Shown here: piece by piece, positions 34,660 to 42,505 of the stretch
Numbering within the stretch: position 1 is the first letter of the stretch
Layout of the letters: every line of letters begins with the position of its first letter
Source of the DNA: Chryseobacterium oryctis
GTDB taxonomy: Bacteria > Bacteroidota > Bacteroidia > Flavobacteriales > Weeksellaceae
DNA length: 64,000 bases
Assembly (NCBI RefSeq): GCF_025971925.1
Contig: NZ_JAPDHV010000001.1
Location: 62,001 to 126,000 of the forward strand
Reading direction: 5' to 3'
Translations under genes and position numbers: made by a program
The notes under the pieces: generated by a model
What the model saw: the letters and a program-made list of their open reading frames with translations, nothing else
Database searches by the model: none
Told to the model about the DNA's origin: nothing

Positions 34660-35832
34660 ATGAAGAAAATAATTTCTACTCTGTTTTTGTTTAGTGCAAC
34701 TGTTATTTTTGCTCAGGAAATTCAGTTTCAAGAACTACCATTCAAAGATTTGATAGCAAAAGCAAAAAAAGAAAACAAATTGGTTTTTCTAGATGCCTAT
34801 GCCTCTTGGTGTGGACCTTGCAAAATGATGGAGAAAAATATTTTCACAAAAAAAACAGTCAGTGATTATTACAATTCAAATTTTGTAAATGCAAGATTTG
34901 ATATGGAAAAAGGTGAAGGGAGAGAAATAGCTGCAAAATACGGAGTTCGCTCTTACCCTACTTATCTTTTTCTTAATGGTGACGGAGAATTGGTTTCTCA
35001 GAATTTCGGCTATATGGATGAAAGTCCGTTTTTGGCTATGGCCCAAGACGTAAATTCATCTAAAAATAAAAAAGGATCATTAAAAGAGCGTTTTGCCAAA
35101 GGTGAAAAAGACCCTGAATTTCTTATTAATATTATAAAACTAAATTCTTCTTCTGATTTTGATTTTGCTAAAAAAGCATCAGAAAGATATTTTGAAAACA
35201 AAAAAAATACCGACGAACTATCAAAAGATGATGTTGGTTATCTTTTATTTTTCATAAAATCAACGGAAGATTCAAACTATAAAACCTTTACTCAGAGAAA
35301 AAAAGATATCATAAAATACCTTCCTGAGGAAACATACAATCAGTTTGATTCGCAAATAAAATTATCCAAAATTGTACAGCAGTCGGTTGATGAAAAAAAT
35401 AAAAGAATCGACGAAGAGTTTTTTATGAAAAATGCTGAACCTTTGGTAGGAAAGCAGGAGGCATTTACAAAGCTTAACCAAATCAAATTAGGATTCTATG
35501 AACAATATGGCAACTACCCTGAATACGAAAAAGCAGCTCTTGAATATTACAAAAATTCAGACTCATTTGATACAAACGAATTATTAAAAGCGGCTTGGGT
35601 ATTTTCTGATAATGTAAAAAACATTACGTCACTGAAAAAAGCTGCTGAATGGGCAGAAAAATCAGTTATGAGAGGTGAAACTTCTGAAAACACATATATT
35701 TTGGCAAAACTTTACTTTCTAACAGGGAATAAAGAAATGGCAAAAACATATGCAGAGATGTCTAAAAATATGGCAACACGGGCAAATAAAGACGCTAAAC
35801 TAGCAAACGATTTGCTAAGCCAAATTAAATAA
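34660..35832 (+). CDS. Periplasmic thioredoxin-fold protein
   Basis: The 390-residue protein has a signal peptide (IISTLFLFSATVIFAQ) and a thioredoxin domain at about 25-140 with the redox motif WCGPC (50-54) and the cis-Pro region VRSYPTYLFL. After it comes a helical region of about 230 residues with TPR-like spacing (KAAEWAEKSVMRGETSENTYILAKLYF), which may bind a partner. It is probably a periplasmic disulfide or reductase factor. The next gene starts 12 bases downstream and encodes an outer-membrane protein, so the two form an operon. Confidence 0.82.
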   Translation: MKKIISTLFLFSATVIFAQEIQFQELPFKDLIAKAKKENKLVFLDAYASWCGPCKMMEKNIFTKKTVSDYYNSNFVNARFDMEKGEGREIAAKYGVRSYPTYLFLNGDGELVSQNFGYMDESPFLAMAQDVNSSKNKKGSLKERFAKGEKDPEFLINIIKLNSSSDFDFAKKASERYFENKKNTDELSKDDVGYLLFFIKSTEDSNYKTFTQRKKDIIKYLPEETYNQFDSQIKLSKIVQQSVDEKNKRIDEEFFMKNAEPLVGKQEAFTKLNQIKLGFYEQYGNYPEYEKAALEYYKNSDSFDTNELLKAAWVFSDNVKNITSLKKAAEWAEKSVMRGETSENTYILAKLYFLTGNKEMAKTYAEMSKNMATRANKDAKLANDLLSQIK

Positions 35833-35844
35833 AAAATCATAGGT

Positions 35845-36486
35845 TTGAAGTACAAATTTTTAACAAGTTTTCTTACTTTACTTTCATTAGGAACACTTAC
35901 AGCTCAAGAACAAGAGTTAGAAAAACAGGAAACAAACACGTTTATTAAAGGAAATGCACTCTTAATTCCTATCGGAGTTGTAAACGTAGGTATAGAACAT
36001 CAACTGAGTAAAAAATATACTTTACAGGGCGATATTTTAATTTCTCCCTGGAAATCTTTTGCCGGACATCCTCTACAATATTATTCAGCTTCTGTAGAAG
36101 GAAGGTATTATTTTGATGAAGCTTTTAAACATTGGTATCTAGGTGCCAACCTTTCATTTGCTGTGTTTAATGTTCAAAAGTGGAATTATTGGAAAAGTGG
36201 TTATTATGAAAATGAAGCCACTAAAGAATTATTTGAATATTCCAACATTTATCAAAAAGGATTTTCGATTTTAGTAGGAGTTACAGCTGGTTATCAATTT
36301 AAATTATCAGAAAATTGGAACATGGACATTTATGCAACTATCGGTTCTTCTCAGGGTTTTTACAAAGGCTATGACCGTACCACCGGAAAAAGATATGATA
36401 CTGATGGAAAATCAACTGGTTGGAATAAAAGCGGGGAAATTCTTCCCTATAGAGGAGGTATAATGATTTCTTATAAATTTAAATAA
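35845..36486 (+). CDS. DUF3575-like outer-membrane beta-barrel protein
   Basis: The 213-residue protein starts at a TTG codon (no ATG gives a signal peptide). It has a signal (FLTSFLTLLSLGTLTAQ) and an eight-strand-like barrel: NALLIPIGVVNVGIEHQL, YTLQGDILISPW, ASVEGRYYFDEA, WYLGANLSFAVF, ILVGVTAGYQF, MDIYATIGSS, with a terminal RGGIMISYKFK. This resembles the DUF3575 group of Bacteroidota outer-membrane proteins. The C-terminal Phe-Lys end is close to a typical barrel end. It is co-transcribed with the thioredoxin-like gene. Confidence 0.75.
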   Translation: MKYKFLTSFLTLLSLGTLTAQEQELEKQETNTFIKGNALLIPIGVVNVGIEHQLSKKYTLQGDILISPWKSFAGHPLQYYSASVEGRYYFDEAFKHWYLGANLSFAVFNVQKWNYWKSGYYENEATKELFEYSNIYQKGFSILVGVTAGYQFKLSENWNMDIYATIGSSQGFYKGYDRTTGKRYDTDGKSTGWNKSGEILPYRGGIMISYKFK

Positions 36487-36487
36487 A

Positions 36488-36694
36488 ATGAAACTATTCG
36501 GAAAAAATCATATCATAATTTCAGTCATTACCTTTGTTATTCTATTTTTGATGAACTATATAGGAAATGATTTACCAGACAAATTGCAAAGAGCTTTACT
36601 CACTGCTTTTGCTGGAGTTGTAGGTCTATCAATAGGTCTCTTCATTCTAAATAAAGGAAAAGATGACAAAAATCCGCCTCAAAAATTTGATTAA
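36488..36694 (+). CDS. Small membrane protein
   Basis: The 68-residue protein has two hydrophobic helices, about 9-25 (IIISVITFVILFLMNY) and 38-55 (LTAFAGVVGLSIGLFIL), and a charged tail. Its ATG starts one base after the previous stop, so it is translated in the same unit. No family is recognised. Confidence 0.65.
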   Translation: MKLFGKNHIIISVITFVILFLMNYIGNDLPDKLQRALLTAFAGVVGLSIGLFILNKGKDDKNPPQKFD

Positions 36695-36703
36695 AATACA
36701 ATA

Positions 36704-36736
36704 AAAAGGTCATTTGCAAGTTACAAATGACCTTTT
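36704..36736. terminator. Bidirectional terminator between convergent genes
   Basis: AAAAGGTCATTTG (36704-36716) and CAAATGACCTTTT (36724-36736) pair perfectly around a 7-base loop. It lies between the small membrane protein and the minus-strand NamZ-like gene. Confidence 0.85.
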
Positions 36737-36742
36737 AGTTTT

Positions 36743-37939
36743 TCAGTCTTGATAAACAACATATTTAGTTCTTATCTTTTCAAATTGGGCTAAATCGGAT
36801 TGCCAGGACTCCTTAATCTCTGAAAATGATTTACCCGCCATAATTTGTTTTCTCAACTCATCTGTCCCTGATAGTTTATCAAAAAATAAATTGGATAAGA
36901 AAAAATCTGATTGTGGATTTTTATAACTTTTATAAGCCTTAATCAGCCACTCTAAGTTTAACTCTCTTAAATCATTCGGATATTCCGAAAGATTTTCACC
37001 ATAACAAAGTTTTCCGTTTAAAAATGGGTCTTTTGCTCCAAAATTAGGTTTAGGTGTAAATTGATATGGCAAATTTGTCGTCCAAGGTGAGCCATAAATT
37101 TGAAAAGGCAAATCCGTTCCTCTTCCTACTGAAACCTGTGTCCCTTCAAAAAAACATAAACTCGGGTAAAGATTAATAGATTTGTCATTTGGTAAATTGG
37201 GAGAAGGCCTGTCTAAAATTGCATAACGTTGTTTTTTATGATAATCTTTCATTGGAACTAACGTATATTTTACCTGAACTCCATTTTTCAGCCACTTTTC
37301 GCCATTTACCATTTTTCCATACTCTCCTATTGTCAATCCGTACACAACAGGAACCTGATGCATTCCTACAAAACTTGTCCATTTTTTCTTTAAAACAGGT
37401 CCATCAATATATCCATCATGCGGATTCGGTCTATCTAAAACCATCACCTCAACATTATTTTCTGCTCCAGCTTCCATTAAATAAGTCAGAGTTGAAATAT
37501 AAGTATAAAATCTCACCCCAACATCCTGAATATCAAAAACAATCAAATCAATCCCTTTCAATTGTTCAGGTTTCGGTTTTTTGTTATTTCCGTAAAGAGA
37601 AATAATAGGAATTCCTGTTTTCACATCTACTCCGTTCTTCACCTTTTCTCCTGCATCAGCTTCTCCTCTGAAACCATGCTCAGGAGCAAAAATTGATTTT
37701 ATTTTGATACCGTTTTTCACTAAAAAATCAACCAGATGCGTTTTATCACTCATCAAACCTGTCTGATTGGTAACAACCCCAATTGTTTTACCTTCCAATA
37801 AAGGCAAATATACTTCCGGTTGATCTGCTCCCGTTTTAAAACTATCTATATTACCTGTTTGAGAATTATATTGATTGAATACTCCTAAAAAAATTAGGCA
37901 AATAAGAAGTAAATTTTTAATTTTGAAATCTAAATTCAT
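36743..37939 (-). CDS. namZ: DUF1343 protein, NamZ-like exo-N-acetylmuramidase
   Basis: The 398-residue secreted protein has a signal (LLLICLIFLGVFNQYNSQ) and the DUF1343 fold: GKTIGVVTNQTGLM, IKSIFAPEHGFRGEADAGE, ISLYGNNKKP, LIVFDIQDVGVRFYTYISTL and VMVLDRPNPHDG. NamZ proteins release terminal N-acetylmuramic acid from peptidoglycan fragments for recycling. I start at the ATG at 37939; the frame stays open 156 codons further upstream to 38407, but that part is the complement of the divergent permease gene. The start faces the next gene across a gap of only 4 bases. Confidence 0.85.
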   Translation of the reverse strand: MNLDFKIKNLLLICLIFLGVFNQYNSQTGNIDSFKTGADQPEVYLPLLEGKTIGVVTNQTGLMSDKTHLVDFLVKNGIKIKSIFAPEHGFRGEADAGEKVKNGVDVKTGIPIISLYGNNKKPKPEQLKGIDLIVFDIQDVGVRFYTYISTLTYLMEAGAENNVEVMVLDRPNPHDGYIDGPVLKKKWTSFVGMHQVPVVYGLTIGEYGKMVNGEKWLKNGVQVKYTLVPMKDYHKKQRYAILDRPSPNLPNDKSINLYPSLCFFEGTQVSVGRGTDLPFQIYGSPWTTNLPYQFTPKPNFGAKDPFLNGKLCYGENLSEYPNDLRELNLEWLIKAYKSYKNPQSDFFLSNLFFDKLSGTDELRKQIMAGKSFSEIKESWQSDLAQFEKIRTKYVVYQD

Positions 37940-37943
37940 AAGC

Positions 37944-39173
37944 TTGAAATTTCCTTTATATTTCTCTAGAAAAATAGCGTTTTCCAAAGATAACAAAAAT
38001 AACCTTTCAAGGGTTATCATCTTCATAGGCAGACTTTCTGTTGCTTTAGGGATAATTGTTTCCCTTATTACTGTATCCACAGGGTTTGGATCAAAAAAGG
38101 CAATTAAAGAAAGATTAGCAGATTTCAACGGACATATTACTGTAAAATCAACAAGATCAAATTCTTCATACAATACCTCAGTTTTAGATAACCAAGGTTT
38201 GAATATTCCTAAAATAAAAGAACTTCCCGATGTACAAAGTACACAAAAATATGCAACCGTTACTGGGATTATGCGTAATGAACATAGCTTTGCAGGAATT
38301 ATTTTCAAAGGAGTCGGGAAGGATTTTGACAGTGCAAGATTTAAAAAATTCCTAGTTGCAGGAACTACTCCCAAAATAGATGAAGTTGGATTTAATAATG
38401 GCATCACAATTTCTCAAAAAATTGCAAACGACCTTCATTTAAAGGTAAAAGACAGTATTGTAACAGTTTTTTCAAAAGCAGATCAGAAGCCTATCTACAG
38501 AAAATTTGAAGTGGTAGGAATTTACAAAACAGACATCAAAATGATTGATGAACAATTCGTAATCGGAGGAATCAATCATGTTAGAAAAATTCAAGACATG
38601 AAACCTGATGAAATTGGTGGAATTGATATTTTTCTGAAAAATGTAAATGACATCGACAAAGATTTTCCGGAAATTGAAAAGCTTGTTGGATATAAAAATT
38701 ATGCAGAAAAAGCCACTGAAAAATTCCCGCAAATCACAGATTGGATAAGTATTTTCGACACCAATATTGCACTGATTATCATTATAATGTTAATCGTTGT
38801 TGTCATCAACATTATTATGGTTCTTTTAATTCTTATCATCGAAAGAACAAATTCTATAGGTTTGCTTAAAACTTTGGGAGCTACCAATTCTCAAATTAGA
38901 GCTACTTTTATTAATTACACTTTAATTATTATGATTCCAGGTCTCTTATATGGAAACATCATTGGTCTTGGATTGATTTTGCTTCAGAAATTTTTCGGAA
39001 TTATCAAATTAAATCCTGAAAATTATTACGTAAGTACTGTTCCTGTTGATTTGAATCCTATTGCTATTATTTCAATTTCAGTAGGGATTTTATTAATTTC
39101 TGCTTTTGCATTGATTATCCCAAGTTATTTAATTAGTAAAATATCGCCTGTTAAGGTGATTAAATATAACTAA
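37944..39173 (+). CDS. FtsX/LolE-type ABC transporter permease
   Basis: The 409-residue protein has four helices: one N-terminal (SRVIIFIGRLSVALGIIVSLIT) and three C-terminal (IALIIIIMLIVVVINIIMVLLIL, YTLIIMIPGLLYGNIIGLGLI, IAIISISVGILLISAFALII) around a large periplasmic domain. That is the MacB/FtsX/LolE plan, closest to lipoprotein-releasing permeases. IVGLLKTLGAT-like NSIGLLKTLGATNSQIRA is the coupling motif. I use the TTG at 37944, giving LKFPLYFSRKIAFSK, the usual start of this family. An ATG at 37875 would overlap namZ. No ABC ATPase is adjacent. Confidence 0.85.
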   Translation: MKFPLYFSRKIAFSKDNKNNLSRVIIFIGRLSVALGIIVSLITVSTGFGSKKAIKERLADFNGHITVKSTRSNSSYNTSVLDNQGLNIPKIKELPDVQSTQKYATVTGIMRNEHSFAGIIFKGVGKDFDSARFKKFLVAGTTPKIDEVGFNNGITISQKIANDLHLKVKDSIVTVFSKADQKPIYRKFEVVGIYKTDIKMIDEQFVIGGINHVRKIQDMKPDEIGGIDIFLKNVNDIDKDFPEIEKLVGYKNYAEKATEKFPQITDWISIFDTNIALIIIIMLIVVVINIIMVLLILIIERTNSIGLLKTLGATNSQIRATFINYTLIIMIPGLLYGNIIGLGLILLQKFFGIIKLNPENYYVSTVPVDLNPIAIISISVGILLISAFALIIPSYLISKISPVKVIKYN

Positions 39174-39190
39174 GTAAGCTATAATTGACA

Positions 39191-39230
39191 TCAAAAAACT
39201 ATAGGAAAATAATTTTCTACAGTTTTTTGA
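39191..39230 (+). terminator. Terminator after the permease gene
   Basis: TCAAAAAACT (39191-39200) and AGTTTTTTGA (39221-39230) pair perfectly. The inner part (ATAGGAAAA against TTTTCTAC) pairs with mismatches. Confidence 0.7.
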
Positions 39231-39253
39231 TTTTTACAAAACTAAGTTGCTTT

Positions 39254-39449
39254 CTATGGCTTTGCTTCTTTAGTTGTTTCAGATGTTTTGGTTTTACAGT
39301 TTTTATGATTGTCACCACAAGATTTCTTATCTTTTAAAGAACATTCTTTATTGTTCTTACCTACAGAACACCCATCTGCTTTAGGCAACTTCCTGAGCAT
39401 AACTTACAGCGAATAAACTAATTGCTAAAATTGATACTAATTTTTTCTT
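39254..39449 (-). pseudogene. Decayed gene for a small secreted Cys-rich protein
   Basis: The minus strand encodes KKLVSILAISLFAVSYAQ, a textbook signal peptide, but the codon where ATG is expected (39449-39447) reads AAG, with no other start before an upstream stop. After the signal the frame ends at TAA (GAA GTT GCC TAA). The next frame, read from that point, continues as KLPKADGCSVGKNNKECS and then LKDKKSCGDNHKNCKTKTSE to a stop at 39254, with five cysteines in a Lys/Asp-rich chain. So the gene has lost its start codon and has a frameshift. A TATATTTG promoter element remains upstream. A single sequencing error cannot explain both changes. Confidence 0.7.
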
Positions 39450-39468
39450 GTTTAAATTGTTTTAGATT

Positions 39469-39476
39469 CAAATATA
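39469..39476 (-). promoter_or_regulatory. Leftover -7 element of the decayed gene
   Basis: The minus strand reads TATATTTG (TAnnTTTG), 19 bases before the position of the lost start. Confidence 0.45.
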
Positions 39477-39815
39477 TAAATTTCACAATAAGCTTGTTTA
39501 AAATTTTTTAGAAAAAGAGTTTACTAAAAATTAGCAACTTAAAGTCGAAAAAAAGAAGATTCAAAATAGAAATAGCAAATGCATAGCTGGATAGTTTCAA
39601 AACTTTATTAATAAGGTTCGGAAAACTAAATGTAGTTTGAATAAATCTACATTATTTAGCTTTCTCTATTTTGTTTCTAAGAAAAATAAAATTTAAATAG
39701 GTTCACCATAAATTAATTAATAAAAAAGAATTATTTCTATTTTAGATTACTTATCTTTAGATTGCGGAATCCGAAAAGCGTAAAGAGTAGGAAAAATAAA
39801 TCAACAATTTATATT
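39477..39815. other. AT-rich region upstream of the peptide gene
   Basis: About 340 bases hold no gene I can support. An in-frame non-ATG start for the peptide at 39762 would add an unlikely, poorly hydrophobic 18 residues. TATCTTTA near 39750 is a weak promoter match. Confidence 0.4.
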
Positions 39816-39953
39816 ATGAAAAATTTGAAAAAACTTTCAAGAAATGAATTAAAATCTGTAAATGGTGGATGTATGGCAGTGCAATGTACTTTCGATTCTT
39901 GTCCAGAAGGTAAAACTTGTATCACTACTACTTGTGGTATAAAGTGTAGGTGA
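39816..39953 (+). CDS. GG-leader peptide precursor with six-Cys core
   Basis: The 45-residue peptide has the leader MKNLKKLSRNELKSVNGG, which matches the double-glycine bacteriocin-like leaders of Bacteroidota, then a 27-residue core starting CMAVQCTFDSCPEGK and rich in Cys: six cysteines at core positions 1, 6, 11, 17, 22 and 26. The spacing is regular (gaps of 4, 4, 5, 4 and 3). Cleavage after GG by a C39-peptidase transporter is expected from the leader, but no such transporter is in this window. A good terminator follows. It may be an antimicrobial or signalling peptide with disulfides (inference). Confidence 0.75.
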   Translation: MKNLKKLSRNELKSVNGGCMAVQCTFDSCPEGKTCITTTCGIKCR

Positions 39954-39972
39954 TAAATTTACTAATTTATAT

Positions 39973-39993
39973 GGTCGCAAATGCGACCTTTTT
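39973..39993 (+). terminator. Terminator after the GG-leader peptide gene
   Basis: GGTCGCA and TGCGACC form a GC-rich stem (effective loop AAAT) followed by seven T residues. Confidence 0.9.
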
Positions 39994-40188
39994 TTGTTGT
40001 AATAACTTTCTTAACCGTTTCTATAATTGCTCTTATCTAAGTAAAATTTTATCTTCTATGTTCATCATATGATTTTTCATATTCTTTTTAAGCTTAATAA
40101 AAAGTTTAATTATATCTGCAGAAAAAAATGGAGTTTTAGTTTTATAAAATTTTAATTTAAAAATTATGTAGAAATAATTATAAAACAT

Positions 40189-40217
40189 TTGCAAGTTGTA
40201 TGATTTCCTTATCTTTG
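40189..40217 (+). promoter_or_regulatory. Promoter of the cysteine synthase gene
   Basis: TTG (40189-40191) and TATCTTTG (40210-40217) lie 18 bases apart, with the ATG 18 bases after the -7 box. This element decides the start: an in-frame ATG at 40200 lies inside the promoter. Confidence 0.65.
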
Positions 40218-40235
40218 CAGACTCTATTTAAGTTT

Positions 40236-41219
40236 ATGAAATACGCACAAAACATCCTAGAAACAATAGGAAATACTCCATTGGTAAAACTTAACAAAGT
40301 TTTAGGAGAAGATTTTCCTGCATTAGTTTTAGCAAAAGTAGAAACTTTCAATCCAGGAAACTCCGTAAAAGACAGAATGGCTCTTAAAATGATTGAAGAT
40401 GCCGAAAAAGATGGCAGATTAAAGCCAGGAGGTACTATTATTGAAGGTACTTCAGGAAATACCGGAATGGGATTGGCTCTTGCAGCAATTATCAAAGGTT
40501 ACAAATGTATTTTCGTAACAAATTCTAAACAATCAAAAGAAAAATGTGATATACTTCGTGCTGTAGGTGCAGAAGTAATTGTTTGTCCTACAGATGTAAA
40601 ACCAACCGATCCTCGTTCTTATTATTCGGTTTCTAAAAGATTAGCAACTGAAACAGAAAATGGCTGGTATGTAAATCAGTACGATAATTTATCAAACAGA
40701 CAAGCTCACTATGAGTCAACAGCTCCTGAAATCTGGGAACAAACTGAAGGAAAACTTACTCATTTTGTAGTTGGTGCAGGAACAGGGGGTACTATTACAG
40801 GTTGTGGAAAATTTTTCAAAGAAAAAAATGCTGATATTAAGGTAATCGGAGTTGATACGTATGGTTCTATTTTGAAAGAATTCCATGAAACGGGTGAACT
40901 TCATTACGACCACGCTTATACTTACATTACAGAAGGAATCGGAGAAGATATCATTCCTGAAAACTATGACATGTCAGTTATCGACCACTTCGAAAAAGTA
41001 ACAGATAAAGACGGAGCAATCTACGCTAGAAAATTAGCTAAAGAAGAGGGGATTTTCTGTGGATATTCTGCAGGAAGTGCTATTGCATCTTTGGTACAAA
41101 TGAAAGACCAATTCACGAAAGATGACGTAATTGTTGTACTTCTTCACGACCACGGTTCAAGATATGTTGGTAAGATTTACAATGATGATTGGATGAAAGA
41201 AATGGGTTGGTTAGATTAA
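40236..41219 (+). CDS. PLP-dependent cysteine synthase / cystathionine beta-synthase type
   Basis: The 327-residue fold-type II PLP enzyme has NPGNSVKDRMALKMI (PLP Lys in the SVKDR motif, about 43), the GTSGNTGMGLALAA substrate loop and the phosphate-binding GAGTGGTITG loop. The segment PTDVKPTDPRSYYSVSKRLA with NQYDNLSNRQAHYE makes it closer to cystathionine beta-synthase catalytic domains than to CysK, but it lacks the CBS regulatory pair. It forms cysteine or cystathionine from serine or O-acetylserine. I start at the second Met (40236). Confidence 0.9.
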   Translation: MKYAQNILETIGNTPLVKLNKVLGEDFPALVLAKVETFNPGNSVKDRMALKMIEDAEKDGRLKPGGTIIEGTSGNTGMGLALAAIIKGYKCIFVTNSKQSKEKCDILRAVGAEVIVCPTDVKPTDPRSYYSVSKRLATETENGWYVNQYDNLSNRQAHYESTAPEIWEQTEGKLTHFVVGAGTGGTITGCGKFFKEKNADIKVIGVDTYGSILKEFHETGELHYDHAYTYITEGIGEDIIPENYDMSVIDHFEKVTDKDGAIYARKLAKEEGIFCGYSAGSAIASLVQMKDQFTKDDVIVVLLHDHGSRYVGKIYNDDWMKEMGWLD

Positions 41220-41240
41220 TCAACTTTCATCATAAAAATA

Positions 41241-41269
41241 AAATCAGAGTAAGTTTTTTACTCTGATTT
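41241..41269. terminator. Bidirectional terminator
   Basis: AAATCAGAGTAA (41241-41252) and TTACTCTGATTT (41258-41269) pair perfectly with a five-base loop and flanking A and T runs, between two convergent genes. Confidence 0.85.
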
Positions 41270-41273
41270 TTTA

Positions 41274-41795
41274 TTATTTAATATTTTCTTTTAATGTTTT
41301 CGTCAACAAATTATAGTCTTTCTCACTCATTGATTTCTTAGGAAATAAATAATTTAAACTCCCAGATTGTAAAAATATATAATCATACTTTATCTCAATT
41401 TTAGTAAAATCCTTCCATTGAGTATACTCTTCTTGATAATCAATATTTACGATTAAAAAATTATCTGTTAATTCTAATTCAAAAAATGAATTATTTTCAA
41501 GAGAATTTAAATATTTTACAATCCCATTCTTCCACCGTACCGTCGTTATTACAGAAACAAAAAGCCTAAAAACACTAAAGAGGAATATTAACCCTATAAT
41601 ATAGTAAAAGCCTAAACTATTTAAACTAGCTAAATCATTAAAGTATATAATCGCGAAAATAAGACCTAAAATAATGATAAAAAATGTTTTATTTTTTGTT
41701 GTGGGAGAAAAGAACAAACTCGCTTGATTATCTCTAAAATATATTTCCTCAAAGTCAGTTCTATTGAATATCAATGGAATGATTATCTCATTCAT
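41274..41795 (-). CDS. YcxB-like membrane protein, copy A
   Basis: The 173-residue protein has a short N-terminal beta part (RTDFEEIYFRDNQASLFFS), two transmembrane helices (about 37-53 and 62-80), then a YcxB-like domain with TQWKDFTKIEI and YLFPKKSMSEKDYN. YcxB proteins are of unknown function. It is a tandem paralogue of the next gene: the last 18 residues are nearly the same and even the DNA of the last ~65 bases is almost identical, whereas the middle has drifted. It is transcribed after the second copy, 8 bases apart. Confidence 0.75.
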   Translation of the reverse strand: MNEIIIPLIFNRTDFEEIYFRDNQASLFFSPTTKNKTFFIIILGLIFAIIYFNDLASLNSLGFYYIIGLIFLFSVFRLFVSVITTVRWKNGIVKYLNSLENNSFFELELTDNFLIVNIDYQEEYTQWKDFTKIEIKYDYIFLQSGSLNYLFPKKSMSEKDYNLLTKTLKENIK

Positions 41796-41803
41796 AAACT
41801 ATT

Positions 41804-42334
41804 CTAATTAATTTTAATATTTTCTTTTAATGTTTTCATCAATAAATTATAGTCTTTCTCACTCATTGATTTCTTAGGAAACATATAGCTGTATTTACCT
41901 TCAAGAGTTATAAATTGGTTACCGCTGTCATAAAAATCAAAATCTTTCCATTCGCTTGTTTCTTTTTCACCATCAATATTTACAGTAAAAAACTGATTAT
42001 CAAATCTGATTTCATAGATTTTGCAGTTTTCAAGTTTACTCAGATAATTATTCACCTGTTTTTTCCATCTTGAAACTTTGTTGATACTTACCGAAAGAAA
42101 AACCGCACAAAGCAAAAACAAAAAACTTACAAAATATAAAATCCCGAATTTCTCTTTTGATAAATCATTTTTAAAACAGAATAAAATCAGCAAAATTACT
42201 CCTACAATAATAGTAGTAATTGTCTTTCCTTTTGTACCGGAAGAGAAAAATAAACTTCCTTGATTTCCGCTAAAATATATTTCCTCAAAATCTTGTCTTT
42301 TGGGTTTCAAAATAATGATTTTCTCTTCACTCAT
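41804..42334 (-). CDS. YcxB-like membrane protein, copy B
   Basis: The 176-residue paralogue has the same plan: DFEEIYFSGNQGSLFFSSGTK, two helices (about 35-52, 62-82), then SEWKDF and the end YMFPKKSMSEKDYNLLMK. It leads the two-gene unit. The tandem copy suggests a recent duplication with continuing exchange at the 3' end. I see no sign of function beyond the family name. Confidence 0.75.
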   Translation of the reverse strand: MSEEKIIILKPKRQDFEEIYFSGNQGSLFFSSGTKGKTITTIIVGVILLILFCFKNDLSKEKFGILYFVSFLFLLCAVFLSVSINKVSRWKKQVNNYLSKLENCKIYEIRFDNQFFTVNIDGEKETSEWKDFDFYDSGNQFITLEGKYSYMFPKKSMSEKDYNLLMKTLKENIKIN

Positions 42335-42482
42335 AATAATTCATTCTCTATAATCAACAAAACTAAGCGAAATAGTCTGAATTTAAAACAATATCTACAG
42401 TAAAACACAAAACATTTGATTTTTTTGAACACTAAAACATCTTCATATTTATTAGAACACAACAAAATCTTAAAAATAAGCC

Positions 42483-42490
42483 TATCTTTG
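42483..42490 (+). promoter_or_regulatory. -7 promoter element for the symporter gene
   Basis: TATCTTTG (TAnnTTTG) ends 15 bases before the ATG at 42506 and lies inside the longer open frame from 42416, so it decides the start. Confidence 0.5.
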
Positions 42491-42505
42491 ATTAAAAAGC
42501 GTCGA

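Noticed and set aside
37940-38407. N-terminal extension of the namZ-like frame
   Set aside because: It is the complement of the permease gene; the true signal peptide starts at 37939.
39762-39815. Upstream in-frame start for the GG-leader peptide
   Set aside because: It would put 18 unrelated residues before the standard MKNLKKL leader start.
40200-40235. Earlier ATG for the cysteine synthase
   Set aside because: It lies inside the -33/-7 promoter, so it would not be transcribed.
42416-42505. Longer start of the symporter
   Set aside because: The -7 promoter element lies inside this part; the second Met fits family alignments better.
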